From the NCBI GenBank assembly GCA_948099385.1, contig CANUEZ040000029.1:3999501-4063500 (forward strand): DNA of 64,000 nt. The letters run 5' to 3'. Under the pieces are notes generated by a model that did not search any database, was not told the origin of the DNA, and saw only the letters and a list, made by a program, of their open reading frames with translations. The position numbers and the translations under genes are program-made. Below, one piece after another: positions 22,700-33,505 of this stretch. Source of the DNA: Fasciola hepatica (taxonomy: Eukaryota > Platyhelminthes > Trematoda > Plagiorchiida > Fasciolidae). How positions within the stretch are numbered: position 1 is the stretch's first letter; every line of letters starts with the position of its first letter.

Positions 22700-23416
22700 A
22701 TGGAGCAGGACGACCTTTTAACCCGCGGTATGTCGCTCGCATACACCAGGCGCAGTAAAGGACCCAGCACCGATCCCTGGGTGGCCTCACCGGGTGCTGT
22801 CGCCATCAAGGACTTCGAGTCCGTAACGGTGGCGTATAATCTGTGTTCAGCTAGCTAGGCTTTTAACCACCCCGTTAACTCCTCAGCCACGCCCATGCTC
22901 CCTAGCTCATGCAGAAGCAACCTGTGGTTCGCGCTATCAAAAGCCTCATGAAAGCTCAGATACTATACTTACACCTTCCCTCCCTGGTCCGACCCCTAGG
23001 TTGCACCATAAAAAAGCTTAGCGAGTTGCTGAGCCAGGACCTCCCCTTCCTAAAGCCGTGCTGTCCATCGGCCATTGGGCTGTTTCCCCTAGGTGACCTA
23101 CTAAAGCATTTTGGATTACCCTTTTCATAACCTTCAGTACTGCCGATGGCAGGCCAACAGGCCAGTGGTTTGTCACCTGGTTCCCTGAAATTCCCTTGCG
23201 AATCGGCATGACTTCCGCGGCTTGCCAGTCATTCGGTGGCTCAGCCTCCCCTGAGGGAATGTTTAAACGGTGTGGATAAGGGCCTTGCCAGTGTCCGAGC
23301 CACAGTCTGATATGCGACAATTCCAAAAACACCAGTGCCTCACGGCTAACTTGTGCCAGCCCCTCCGAACATTCTTGCCAAATTATCCGCTTTCCGCCCC
23401 GCTCCCCTTGTGTCAC
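22698..23416 (-). pseudogene. Inverted LINE RT fragment in arm B
   Basis: On the minus strand this reads the CR1-like RT pieces DWQAAEVMPI (about 23230) and, further on, GSVLGPLL (about 22770). It stops at 22698, just before the YxDD block that the right-hand copy retains. It is an exact mirror of 28110-28828, so it is part of the inverted duplication and not an independent insertion. Confidence 0.85.
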
Positions 23417-25751
23417 ATCGATTTTCGTACCCCGACCCTAATCTTTTGCAGCACAGAGGCAACGCTTCACATGATCTTCATTGTTATCTATTCCCCTTTG
23501 CTTCTAAATCAATTCATTTTTCATCCCATTTAATTGCTCCACTTGTTTCGGTACAGTCTCAGCCTTGCCTACGTACAACTTCCAGTTTCTGGGCAATCGC
23601 CACCCGGTTCCCTCGGATCCCACCACCTAGCCTCGGCCTTTGAAGTTTCCCGGGCATACATCTGAACCTATCAATGTGACCAATGGGACGCCTTCCATAA
23701 AGCCTCCGTGAGCACCCACTTGCCTCTCTTAAATCTGTCCGTTTTACGTTTGCCGACCACTTGTCTACATTGTCAAGAACTATCTGACCACAATAATATT
23801 TGTAACATCTGATCATGTGTCTCTAGCAATCAGCCAATCATGCCCTGTCTATCACGTGCTTGACTGTGCACTTTGCTAGTGCGGCAACCGCAGGCGCTAC
23901 CCCCGGCGCAAGTCATTGGCGCACGCTAAAGTGCGGCCTCTATACTCGGGCTCTGTGAGAATACACGCGGCTGGCACTCTACGGAATTTCCCCGCTGACC
24001 TCATCAACGAACGCGATCGTAGAAGCTGAAGGAGTGTACCCTGAAATGCAAATGGCATGCTTTGGGCCTCCCCGAAGTAAACCAGTATTGTTGCCAATAT
24101 TATCAATAATATTGCAGAGGAGTGAGCAACCGCTGGAATGCCCTCTCTGCTTGTGGTGAGAGCAGTCAACAGCCACTCTTTGATGCTTTAAATGGGTGTA
24201 TTCCTGGAGGAGCACAGGCAAAGCTCTGACAACTAACCAGGTCAAGGAAGTTCAGCTTGACTAAGTTCGCACGGTATTATCCCACTACCCTTTATATGAA
24301 GACCGAAAACTGATTGAAATATCATAGATATAGTACCCAAGACTAGTGCAATTTGGCAAATGAAAAACACTAACGGTGTGCCTAAATCGAGCATCAGTTC
24401 TAAAGCTGTGCACCCGTCTCTTGAGTGTGCCTTTCAAAGGAGAAAAAAGATGGTCAAGTGGAGTGGCCATATTAAAAACCATAAGGGAATTGATATAAAC
24501 AACGTACAGGATCGTCGAATAACGAATGGTATAACTAATAATGAAACGGTCATTGATAACTTACAGCAGTAAATGTGTACTTGTTTTTCGGGCCACTACA
24601 TGGCCCAGGGGTGTGAAGAAGTTAGGTTCGGCTTCGATCTGGGCTCGTGCTTCTCTCACTTCTAGTTAGGGTCCATGAAATAAGGGTTGAGGTGACCTGG
24701 AGACGTTAAGGGATGTGGCTTGGAACCAAATTCAGTAGGGCTGCATGGCCAATATGGCCAGTCGGTTGAATTTCCAGTCCCCATGAACAAGTAATAAACT
24801 GAAAAGAAGTATTCATAAAACCTGAAGGGTGGAAATAACAAGAAAATTTGCTTTCTCTTGTTCTAATCTAAGTGCTGACCTCAAATCCCCCTAAGGTTTT
24901 CTTCTTCTGTCGTTGCTTTGGCGTCGTGCCTGTTTCCGAGCAGCGGCTATGTATACATATAATTCGCTCTTCAAAAGAAACTGAAGTTCGCAACTCTGTG
25001 TTCAGCGCCACTTTTTCCAATCTTAGAATTTCCTCATAAAGGCATATTTGAAATCTCGCTCAATTTGTGACCTGATAAACTTTTATCTGGTCAGATGACC
25101 GGATATTCCAGTAGAACATATATGTTCCCTTCGATCACCTATTGGAAGACCCTCAAGTGACGGTCGGGTATCGTTCGTGCTGCTCAGGCTGAAATATCAC
25201 GTTAAATTCCCGAGATTACTTTGTGTATGGCAGGACATTTCCAAAGCCAAAGTTTCCCCAAAACAAAGAGATATCTTTAAGCAGAATTTCACGGGATTCA
25301 AACGATGGGGAAAAAGTAGTAAAGACAGAACAAGCTTCCTTGCCTTCGCAAGCAGGAACTATAGTACGCTGGATTCGATGTGCATTTCAGTTTAGTTCAA
25401 TTTGCACAGAACGGCTAATGACACCGGCCAACTTAGTGCCCAGAATTCCTTCTTCTGTGTGAAAATGTTAGACATCTATCTGCGTCCTTCTTATTCCCTT
25501 ACCATTTCCCTAAAAATGGGAGGAAATCGTTAAGCCTCCTCACAGCCTCTTCCAGGGACAATATATATCACGAGCGTTCTCTGATCCACCAAGCAAAAAA
25601 AGGAAATAGTCAACGACCATAACTCCTCAGGCGGGCCCCAGTGGTCACATCCGTCTGTTCGTCGGGCATTCCCAGAGCCCTCTCGGAGATGATCTCTTTC
25701 CGCCTACGGTCCAAGGCTCAGGCAGTCCCAAGTTCTATCACCTTTGAAGAA
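22698..25751 (-). repeat. Palindrome 2, left arm B (3054 bp)
   Basis: Reverse complement of 25775-28828; paired positions sum to 51526. Eleven mirrored frames of 65-132 codons are identical between the arms. I found only three base differences, in the outer and inner regions that I compared directly. The arm starts inside an inverted LINE RT fragment and directly abuts arm A' of palindrome 1. Confidence 0.95.
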
Positions 25752-25774
25752 CAAGAACGTAGCTACTATCCTAC
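25752..25774. other. 23 nt loop of palindrome 2
   Basis: The only unpaired bases between two 3 kb arms. The stem closes with GAAGAA on the left and TTCTTC on the right. The loop has no recognised motif. Confidence 0.93.
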
Positions 25775-28700
25775 TTCTTCAGAGGTGATAGAACTTGGGA
25801 CTGCCTGAGCCTTGGACCGTAGGCGGAAAGAGATCATCTCCGAGAGGGCTCTGGGAATGCCCGACGAACGGACGGATGTGACCACTGGGGCCCGCCTGAG
25901 GAGTTATGGTCGTTGACTATTTCCTTTTTTTGCTTGGTGGATCAGAGAACGCTCGTGATATATATTGTCCCTGGAAGAGGCTGTGAGGAGGCTTAACGAT
26001 TTCCTCCCATTTTTAGGGAAATGGTAAGGGAATAAGAAGGACGCAGATAGATGTCTAACATTTTCACACAGAAGAAGGAATTCTGGGCACTAAGTTGGCC
26101 GGTGTCATTAGCCGTTCTGTGCAAATTGAACTAAACTGAAATGCACATCGAATCCAGCGTACTATAGTTCCTGCTTGCGAAGGCAAGGAAGCTTGTTCTG
26201 TCTTTACTACTTTTTCCCCATCGTTTGAATCCCGTGAAATTCTGCTTAAAGATATCTCTTTGTTTTGGGGAAACTTTGGCTTTGGAAATGTCCTGCCATA
26301 CACAAAGTAATCTCGGGAATTTAACGTGATATTTCAGCCTGAGCAGCACGAACGATACCCGACCGTCACTTGAGGGTCTTCCAATAGGTGATCGAAGGGA
26401 ACATATATGTTCTACTGGAATATCCGGTCATCTGACCAGATAAAAGTTTATCAGGTCACAAATTGAGCGAGATTTCAAATATGCCTTTATGAGGAAATTC
26501 TAAGATTGGAAAAAGTGGCGCTGAACACAGAGTTGCGAACTTCAGTTTCTTTTGAAGAGCGAATTATATGTATACATAGCCGCTGCTCGGAAACAGGCAC
26601 GACGCCAAAGCAACGACAGAAGAAGAAAACCTTAGGGGGATTTGAGGTCAGCACTTAGATTAGAACAAGAGAAAGCAAATTTTCTTGTTATTTCCACCCT
26701 TCAGGTTTTATGAATACTTCTTTTCAGTTTATTACTTGTTCATGGGGACTGGAAATTCAACCGACTGGCCATATTGGCCATGCAGCCCTACTGAATTTGG
26801 TTCCAAGCCACATCCCTTAACGTCTCCAGGTCACCTCAACCCTTATTTCATGGACCCTAACTAGAAGTGAGAGAAGCACGAGCCCAGATCGAAGCCGAAC
26901 CTAACTTCTTCACACCCCTGGGCCATGTAGTGGCCCGAAAAACAAGTACACATTTACTGCTGTAAGTTATCAATGACCGTTTCATTATTAGTTATACCAT
27001 TCGTTATTCGACGATCCTGTACGTTGTTTATATCAATTCCCTTATGGTTTTTAATATGGCCACTCCACTTGACCATCTTTTTTCTCCTTTGAAAGGCACA
27101 CTCAAGAGACGGGTGCACAGCTTTAGAACTGATGCTCGATTTAGGCACACCGTTAGTGTTTTTCATTTGCCAAATTGCACTAGTCTTGGGTACTATATCT
27201 ATGATATTTCAATCAGTTTTCGGTCTTCATATAAAGGGTAGTGGGATAATACCGTGCGAACTTAGTCAAGCTGAACTTCCTTGACCTGGTTAGTTGTCAG
27301 AGCTTTGCCTGTGCTCCTCCAGGAATACACCCATTTAAAGCATCAAAGAGTGGCTGTTGACTGCTCTCACCACAAGCAGAGAGGGCATTCCAGCGGTTGC
27401 TCACTCCTCTGCAATATTATTGATAATATTGGCAACAATACTGGTTTACTTCGGGGAGGCCCAAAGCATGCCATTTGCATTTCAGGGTACACTCCTTCAG
27501 CTTCTACGATCGCGTTCGTTGATGAGGTCAGCGGGGAAATTCCGTAGAGTGCCAGCCGCGTGTATTCTCACAGAGCCCGAGTATAGAGGCCGCACTTTAG
27601 CGTGCGCCAATGACTTGCGCCGGGGGTAGCGCCTGCGGTTGCCGCACTAGCAAAGTGCACAGTCAAGCACGTGATAGACAGGGCATGATTGGCTGATTGC
27701 TAGAGACACATGATCAGATGTTACAAATATTATTGTGGTCAGATAGTTCTTGACAATGTAGACAAGTGGTCGGCAAACGTAAAACGGACAGATTTAAGAG
27801 AGGCAAGTGGGTGCTCACGGAGGCTTTATGGAAGGCGTCCCATTGGTCACATTGATAGGTTCAGATGTATGCCCGGGAAACTTCAAAGGCCGAGGCTAGG
27901 TGGTGGGATCCGAGGGAACCGGGTGGCGATTGCCCAGAAACTGGAAGTTGTACGTAGGCAAGGCTGAGACTGTACCGAAACAAGTGGAGCAATTAAATGG
28001 GATGAAAAATGAATTGATTTAGAAGCAAAGGGGAATAGATAACAATGAAGATCATGTGAAGCGTTGCCTCTGTGCTGCAAAAGATTAGGGTCGGGGTACG
28101 AAAATCGATGTGACACAAGGGGAGCGGGGCGGAAAGCGGATAATTTGGCAAGAATGTTCGGAGGGGCTGGCACAAGTTAGCCGTGAGGCACTGGTGTTTT
28201 TGGAATTGTCGCATATCAGACTGTGGCTCGGACACTGGCAAGGCCCTTATCCACACCGTTTAAACATTCCCTCAGGGGAGGCTGAGCCACCGAATGACTG
28301 GCAAGCCGCGGAAGTCATGCCGATTCGCAAGGGAATTTCAGGGAACCAGGTGACAAACCACTGGCCTGTTGGCCTGCCATCGGCAGTACTGAAGGTTATG
28401 AAAAGGGTAATCCAAAATGCTTTAGTAGGTCACCTAGGGGAAACAGCCCAATGGCCGATGGACAGCACGGCTTTAGGAAGGGGAGGTCCTGGCTCAGCAA
28501 CTCGCTAAGCTTTTTTATGGTGCAACCTAGGGGTCGGACCAGGGAGGGAAGGTGTAAGTATAGTATCTGAGCTTTCATGAGGCTTTTGATAGCGCGAACC
28601 ACAGGTTGCTTCTGCATGAGCTAGGGAGCATGGGCGTGGCTGAGGAGTTAACGGGGTGGTTAAAAGCCTACCTAGCTGAACACAGATTATACGCCACCGT

Positions 28701-28828
28701 TACGGACTCGAAGTCCTTGATGGCGACAGCGCCCGGTGAGGCCACCCAGGGATCGGTGCTGGGTCCTTTACTGCGCCTGGTGTATGCGAGCGACATACCG
28801 CGGGTTAAAAGGTCGTCCTGCTCCATGC
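25775..28828 (+). repeat. Palindrome 2, right arm B' (3054 bp)
   Basis: This is the probable parental arm, because the LINE RT frame inside it continues without a seam across 28828 into unique downstream LINE sequence, whereas the inverted copy in arm B is cut off at the same point. About 25775-28000 holds no recognisable protein. Confidence 0.94.
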
Positions 28829-30055
28829 TCGTAGATGAAGCGGAGGCTCTTGGGTGCCCGAAATCTAACCAGGTTCAGATGGACCTAGATGCCTTCTACC
28901 AGCGGTCAGTAGCATGAAAATTGCCTTCAATCCTGGCAAACTGCTCACTCCTGGTTGACGAGTGAACCAGCGGAATGCGGTATTTGAACCAACTCAACCC
29001 GGAAAGGCTGGCCCCAAAATTTTGGGGCCAGAGACTTGGGCATGATTGTTTCAAGTGACTTTATACCCTATGCACAGTGTCTGCAGGCAGCTAACAGGGC
29101 AAATAAGGCCAAGTGTCAGATGCGTAGAAAGCTCACTCCACCAGACCCCTGGGGTGCAGCCGCCAATTTATGTGACTTTCTTCCGACCCCACTTGGAGTA
29201 TGAAGTCCAAGCCTGGGGTCGGCTGTTAGTGGGAGGCACCGCCTCCCTGAAAAAATTTCAGAGAAGGTTCACGGGAATGGTATTTGGACTTCGAGGGCTG
29301 CTGTACGAGGAAAAGCTAGCATAGCTAGGGTTGGTCTCGCTGAAGCGCAGGAGAGAGCCGGGGGAAGAACTGACCGAAACAATGAAACAACTAAAGGGGT
29401 TGTCAGGCGCGAACAAGCCGCTGTTTACCAGCGACGGAAACTCCGCACCTCTTGAACAAAAGATGAAACTAATCAAGCCGAGAGCCAATTAAACCCTCAG
29501 AGCCCATTCTTTTGTTTGCAGGGTATTTAACTACTGGAATAAACTTCCCGAGGGGGTGGTGGAAGCGAACACCGCGGCAGTGTACAAGGTGGAGCTGGAC
29601 TGTGTGTGGACTTGCTTTTCCGGACTACCTGTGAGTCAGCAGCATGAGCCTGATTGTAGTATTATAGTCCGCTTCAGCATTTCTCTTTTTTCTTCTCTTC
29701 CTGTTCCATCTCTCCTCCTGTTTCTTCAGCTCCTTACTGTCTGTCTAATCTCCTCCCCTAATGACTTCGTGATCTTCCCAGACCTTTGTTTTCTCTAACA
29801 CTTCATGTGAGCTGATAGCTGGGGGTCTTGACTGTTGCAGGAAAGGCCTACCTACTGGCTGCCGAGGCCCACCGTAATGAAATGTCGCTCTTTGCCACCC
29901 TCCACGACGGCGATCCCAAAAAGTGCCATGCCACCAGCTCCCGAAGGACAAAAGAATCCAGAAAGTCAAAGGACGTTGAGACCCGGAGGTTCGCAGGTGC
30001 GAGAAACTGGGCCATCTTTGGCATTGGCCGCCAGTCATGTGCTCTGATCTGATCT
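28110..30055 (+). pseudogene. CR1-like LINE ORF2 (RT) and 3' end, decayed
   Basis: This is a relic of a CR1-type reverse transcriptase gene. In order: IIWQECSEGLAQVS (upstream linker), DWQAAEVMPIRKG and NHWPVGLPSAVLKVM (28294-28400, RT start), AFDSANHRLLLHELG (28580-28625), TQGSVLGPLLRLVYASDIP (28742-28798), and a degenerate catalytic block, SMLVDEAEA, where the family has FADD. Further on come the thumb and C-terminal pieces RPHLEYEVQAWGRLLV (29188), FQRRFTGMVFGLRGL (29259), LKGLSGANKPLF, YWNKLPEGVVEAN and LDCVW (to about 29610). Frames change at least four times, and stops occur at 28915, 29322 and elsewhere. A non-coding tail follows, ending in TGATCTGATCTGATG at about 30048, the short tandem 3' end expected for this group. 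The endonuclease region upstream was not recognised. Confidence 0.85.
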
Positions 30056-33000
30056 GATGTGACTTAGCAGGATGGTGAAGGAAATGGTTGGTGAAAAACG
30101 TGAGAAAGCTGAACGAATATATGCTCTATACAGATGATGAAGCGTGGACTGTCAGCGGATCGGCAGAGCTGGAACGTGCGTTTTACGCAGAGCAGGGGAA
30201 CCACAACGACGGGTAATGACAGGGAAATATATATAATAGTGATCAGATGATACAGGTAGGGTGGATCGGGTGGTCAGTAATTACTCGGGGAAACAGTATT
30301 ATATCATTTTATTCATGACAGGTAGAACATGATGGATCACTAGAGAAAATAACAGGGAAAAGGCATACTTGCAGGCACAGAGATGGCAGTAGCTGTGGTG
30401 AACAGTTCATTAGGACAGGAGGATGAAGGAAGTGATGAAAGAAAACAGGTAAGATTAGACCGATAAAACTACTGAAATGCAGGAGCATCATATAATGTCA
30501 GTCACAAAAGATGGACGCATTAGGAAATTGACTTACATTATGAGGCAGCAAGACGATGACGACGGGAATAGCCGGAGAATTCAGAGTGATTGTAGTTTCA
30601 GGGCGGAAGGAATGGAGTGAGCTGTCAGTGAAAAAAGAAAACCTGGAGATAAGAGGGGCTGGGACGCCAAGTACGGCCAAAGTAATAGCGAATGTTATAC
30701 GGAAGACTTGAGTATATGAGCTATCAAAAAGTTTGAGTATGGGTAGGGCATGTAGCGTACTACTCTATCTATATGGTACAGTAAATTAATGTCAACAATA
30801 TCTAAGACGACACTAGCAAACTAAGATGGGCGGAGGAGCGTGCTGTGATATAAAGGCCAAAAAGGGTATGCTCATTAAGAATTAAAATGAAACAAAAGGT
30901 GTGACTCAAACTCACAGTTGTTCAGTGTTCTTGTGATCAGGAAATGAGCGCCGAAGGGCCAATATCCGTCAATGTCTTCAGTTCAGTTCGGTCTGACAGC
31001 CATCCGTTGAACAGAACAGGATGGTACTGAGCAAAGTGCCAAGAGAAGCCGCGGAAACTTCTAAAATGTTTTGTTTCTCACAGTTAGTTCCAAACAATAT
31101 AATTCCAAGACATTCCAAACCAGAAGATGAGACCGTGCCAGAATGAAAGATTTATTGACAGCCTTTTGTATTGCTCGGTGTTGACGACCAAAAGGTGTGT
31201 GTGTTTTACATTAAAACGTCGGTACAACAAAAGAGTGTCGCACCAAGGGACGTTGAAAATCATGGAAAAAGTCGGAAATGTACAGGTACCTACAGGCGTA
31301 TGGTGTGGAATCGCACACGAAATTCATGGTGCACCGTTTTCTTTATGACAATTGGATATGGTGGATCGGCAGAAAAGGTAGAGGGGAAAGAAAACGTGGG
31401 AAGAACAGAAGCGCTAAAGGTTGTGATGGGCTTGAATTAAAGTAGGGGAGGTGAGGGAAATAATCGGGGAATACAAGGCCGTTGCTTCGAAAAAGCCGCA
31501 GTCTGGCGGTTGAAGCAAGCCCTACTTCACCCGCTTCTCCATCTTTGCCGAGGACGTAGGTTATCATTCAGCCTTATTCCGTCCTTCAGCCCAAGAGTGG
31601 CGCAACATGGCTAAAGTTCTGTCGGAGGCAAACTCAATGACGGCGAACCTTTGAACTATAAAAACATGGAGAAAGGCGTTTTAATGCAGGTTGTATTTAT
31701 CACGTAACACAACTGATAAACAACAACAGTATTACTAACCGTGCTACCTGTGCCAACTGTGTATCAGGTGGCAGAAAATCATGCCATCACGATATTCCAG
31801 CAACATGACCTTACACTGAATTTCACTGGAGGGCACACGTGAACCATTGTGCCCAACTCCTCGCATAGCAAAAGCGGAGCGTCACATCAGGATATCGGTG
31901 GGTGGAAGAAGTTGGAATCTTTCATCAATGATTCTACAATAAAATTATTCGCGTTATTGCACACCACTGCAAATGGCTGGTCTTTCAATGAAACCTTACT
32001 ATGCGGAGAGCATGAGGTACTTATTGTCCTCCCGTAAACTGCCTTAGTAGGCTACAGTGGTATTCTCTGAGTGTTACCGGAATCCGTCTCTTCCGTCAAC
32101 CCTCTGATGATGTAAAATGTGGACTCAAAAGAGGGCGCTTTTGTTATCCTAACTATTAGCTTCAACAGCATATTTTTCGATGTAATATTTCTTCGCATTA
32201 TCTACGTAAAAGTTTTGAAGGGAGATGCAGAGAAACTATTAAAAGGGGCGTATTTTTCGATACCATCGGCAAGAAGTATCCCACTATCCTGCTGGCAAAA
32301 GTCGGGTTACTGGGTCTTCGAAATATTGGCAACAGACAACATTCTACAGATAAACGCTACTCCGCCACCTGCTTAGTAGTCAAGAGTGTGAGAGAAGAAG
32401 ACGATGGTAATGAGAACGACTGCGACCAATCATGTGTAGCGCAATCGACGCAAGTTTAACGCATTCCTGGATTACGCAATGGCGAACGAACACTTCACGC
32501 GTGAACAGTGCAGTCATGAAAGCACCGAGTTGCCATCCCGCGGGGTCGATGTGAATGTAACTCTTCCTATCATTCAAAGGAAATGATTATTCTTTTGTTA
32601 ATTGATGTATTACTATGGTGGTGTCAAGAGAAGCATTGAAAATAAGGCGTACGCAAAATGATTATTAAATGGAATAATCCACGTGTACCACTTCCAATTG
32701 TGGAATATATTTAAGTGAAGAAATATTGAATGCCAGTGTTACCCATTGGTGAAATGGCGCCTTCAAAGACTGTCTTATTTCATATTAATATTTAGTGGGC
32801 AGTGACGATTATCACGGTCCACTGAATGCCCACCACTTTTAGAATAAATGAACTTTTCAATGTTATTTGTACTTCAAATGAATGCAAAACCGTGGATGAC
32901 AGGTTCATCTCCGTTCAGTGTTCATAACTTGCAGGGCTGTGGTGCCAGTTCACGAGCTATTGTCGTTCTCATCTCAGCCCAGATGTTACGAAGTAGGAGA

Positions 33001-33329
33001 ATGCTCTGTAACGAAGAATTTTTAAAAGCTGATGTCGTTGCACAAGTTGGCAATACAGCAAATGAATATTCAATTTTCATTATTTTTTTCGGGAGGACTC
33101 CATTAAGTGAACAAATATTCAAGCGACAATGGAGGAATTTAACGGAATAGGGTGCTTTTTAATTGCTGCGTATCACACCAACAGGAAAAAGGGCAAATTT
33201 AGTAGCAGTATAGATTTCATAAACATTTGTATTTTGAGGGTGTAACCCTAAATTCTGTACGTTTCATTTAGTGATAGTGATGTTTAAATAGTTTGTGATG
33301 TAAGGTTTGTTGAGCTTAACTATGCTGTT
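30056..33329. other. No gene recognised
   Basis: After the LINE tail the sequence becomes AT-rich and purine-rich on the plus strand (30300-30680). No frame exceeds 100 codons, and none has a motif that I recognise. I see no repeat shared with other parts of the window. Confidence 0.5.
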
Positions 33330-33505
33330 ATAGAAGACGTTCGAGAGCTGCTGGTGAACGTGTCTCCTATTGGGTCCAGCAGCGAAATACCGACGATATC
33401 CCCTATATCGGACAAATAGAGAAGATGCAAGTCGGTCTACAGATGCGAGGTGCATTCTATGTATCGTGGCACAGAAACAGTACCGATGCGAGAGATACAC
33501 CGAAC
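33330..33505 (+). repeat. Dispersed repeat copy at 33.4 kb
   Basis: Related to 20165-20335 and its mirror at 17847-18017. The shared words are GACGTTCGAG (start), CAGATGCGAG and CACAGAAACAGTACCGA. It sits inside a 149-codon open frame (33370-33819) that is very basic and ends in a hydrophobic stretch (VFLLYAFVSFLYYAW). That frame has no recognised homologue and may be chance or part of an unknown element. Confidence 0.6.

Noticed and set aside
15759..28617. Many small frames conserved on both strands between 15.7 and 28.6 kb as conserved small genes.
   Set aside because: Their identity comes entirely from the palindromic duplication. They show no motif and no sign of selection.
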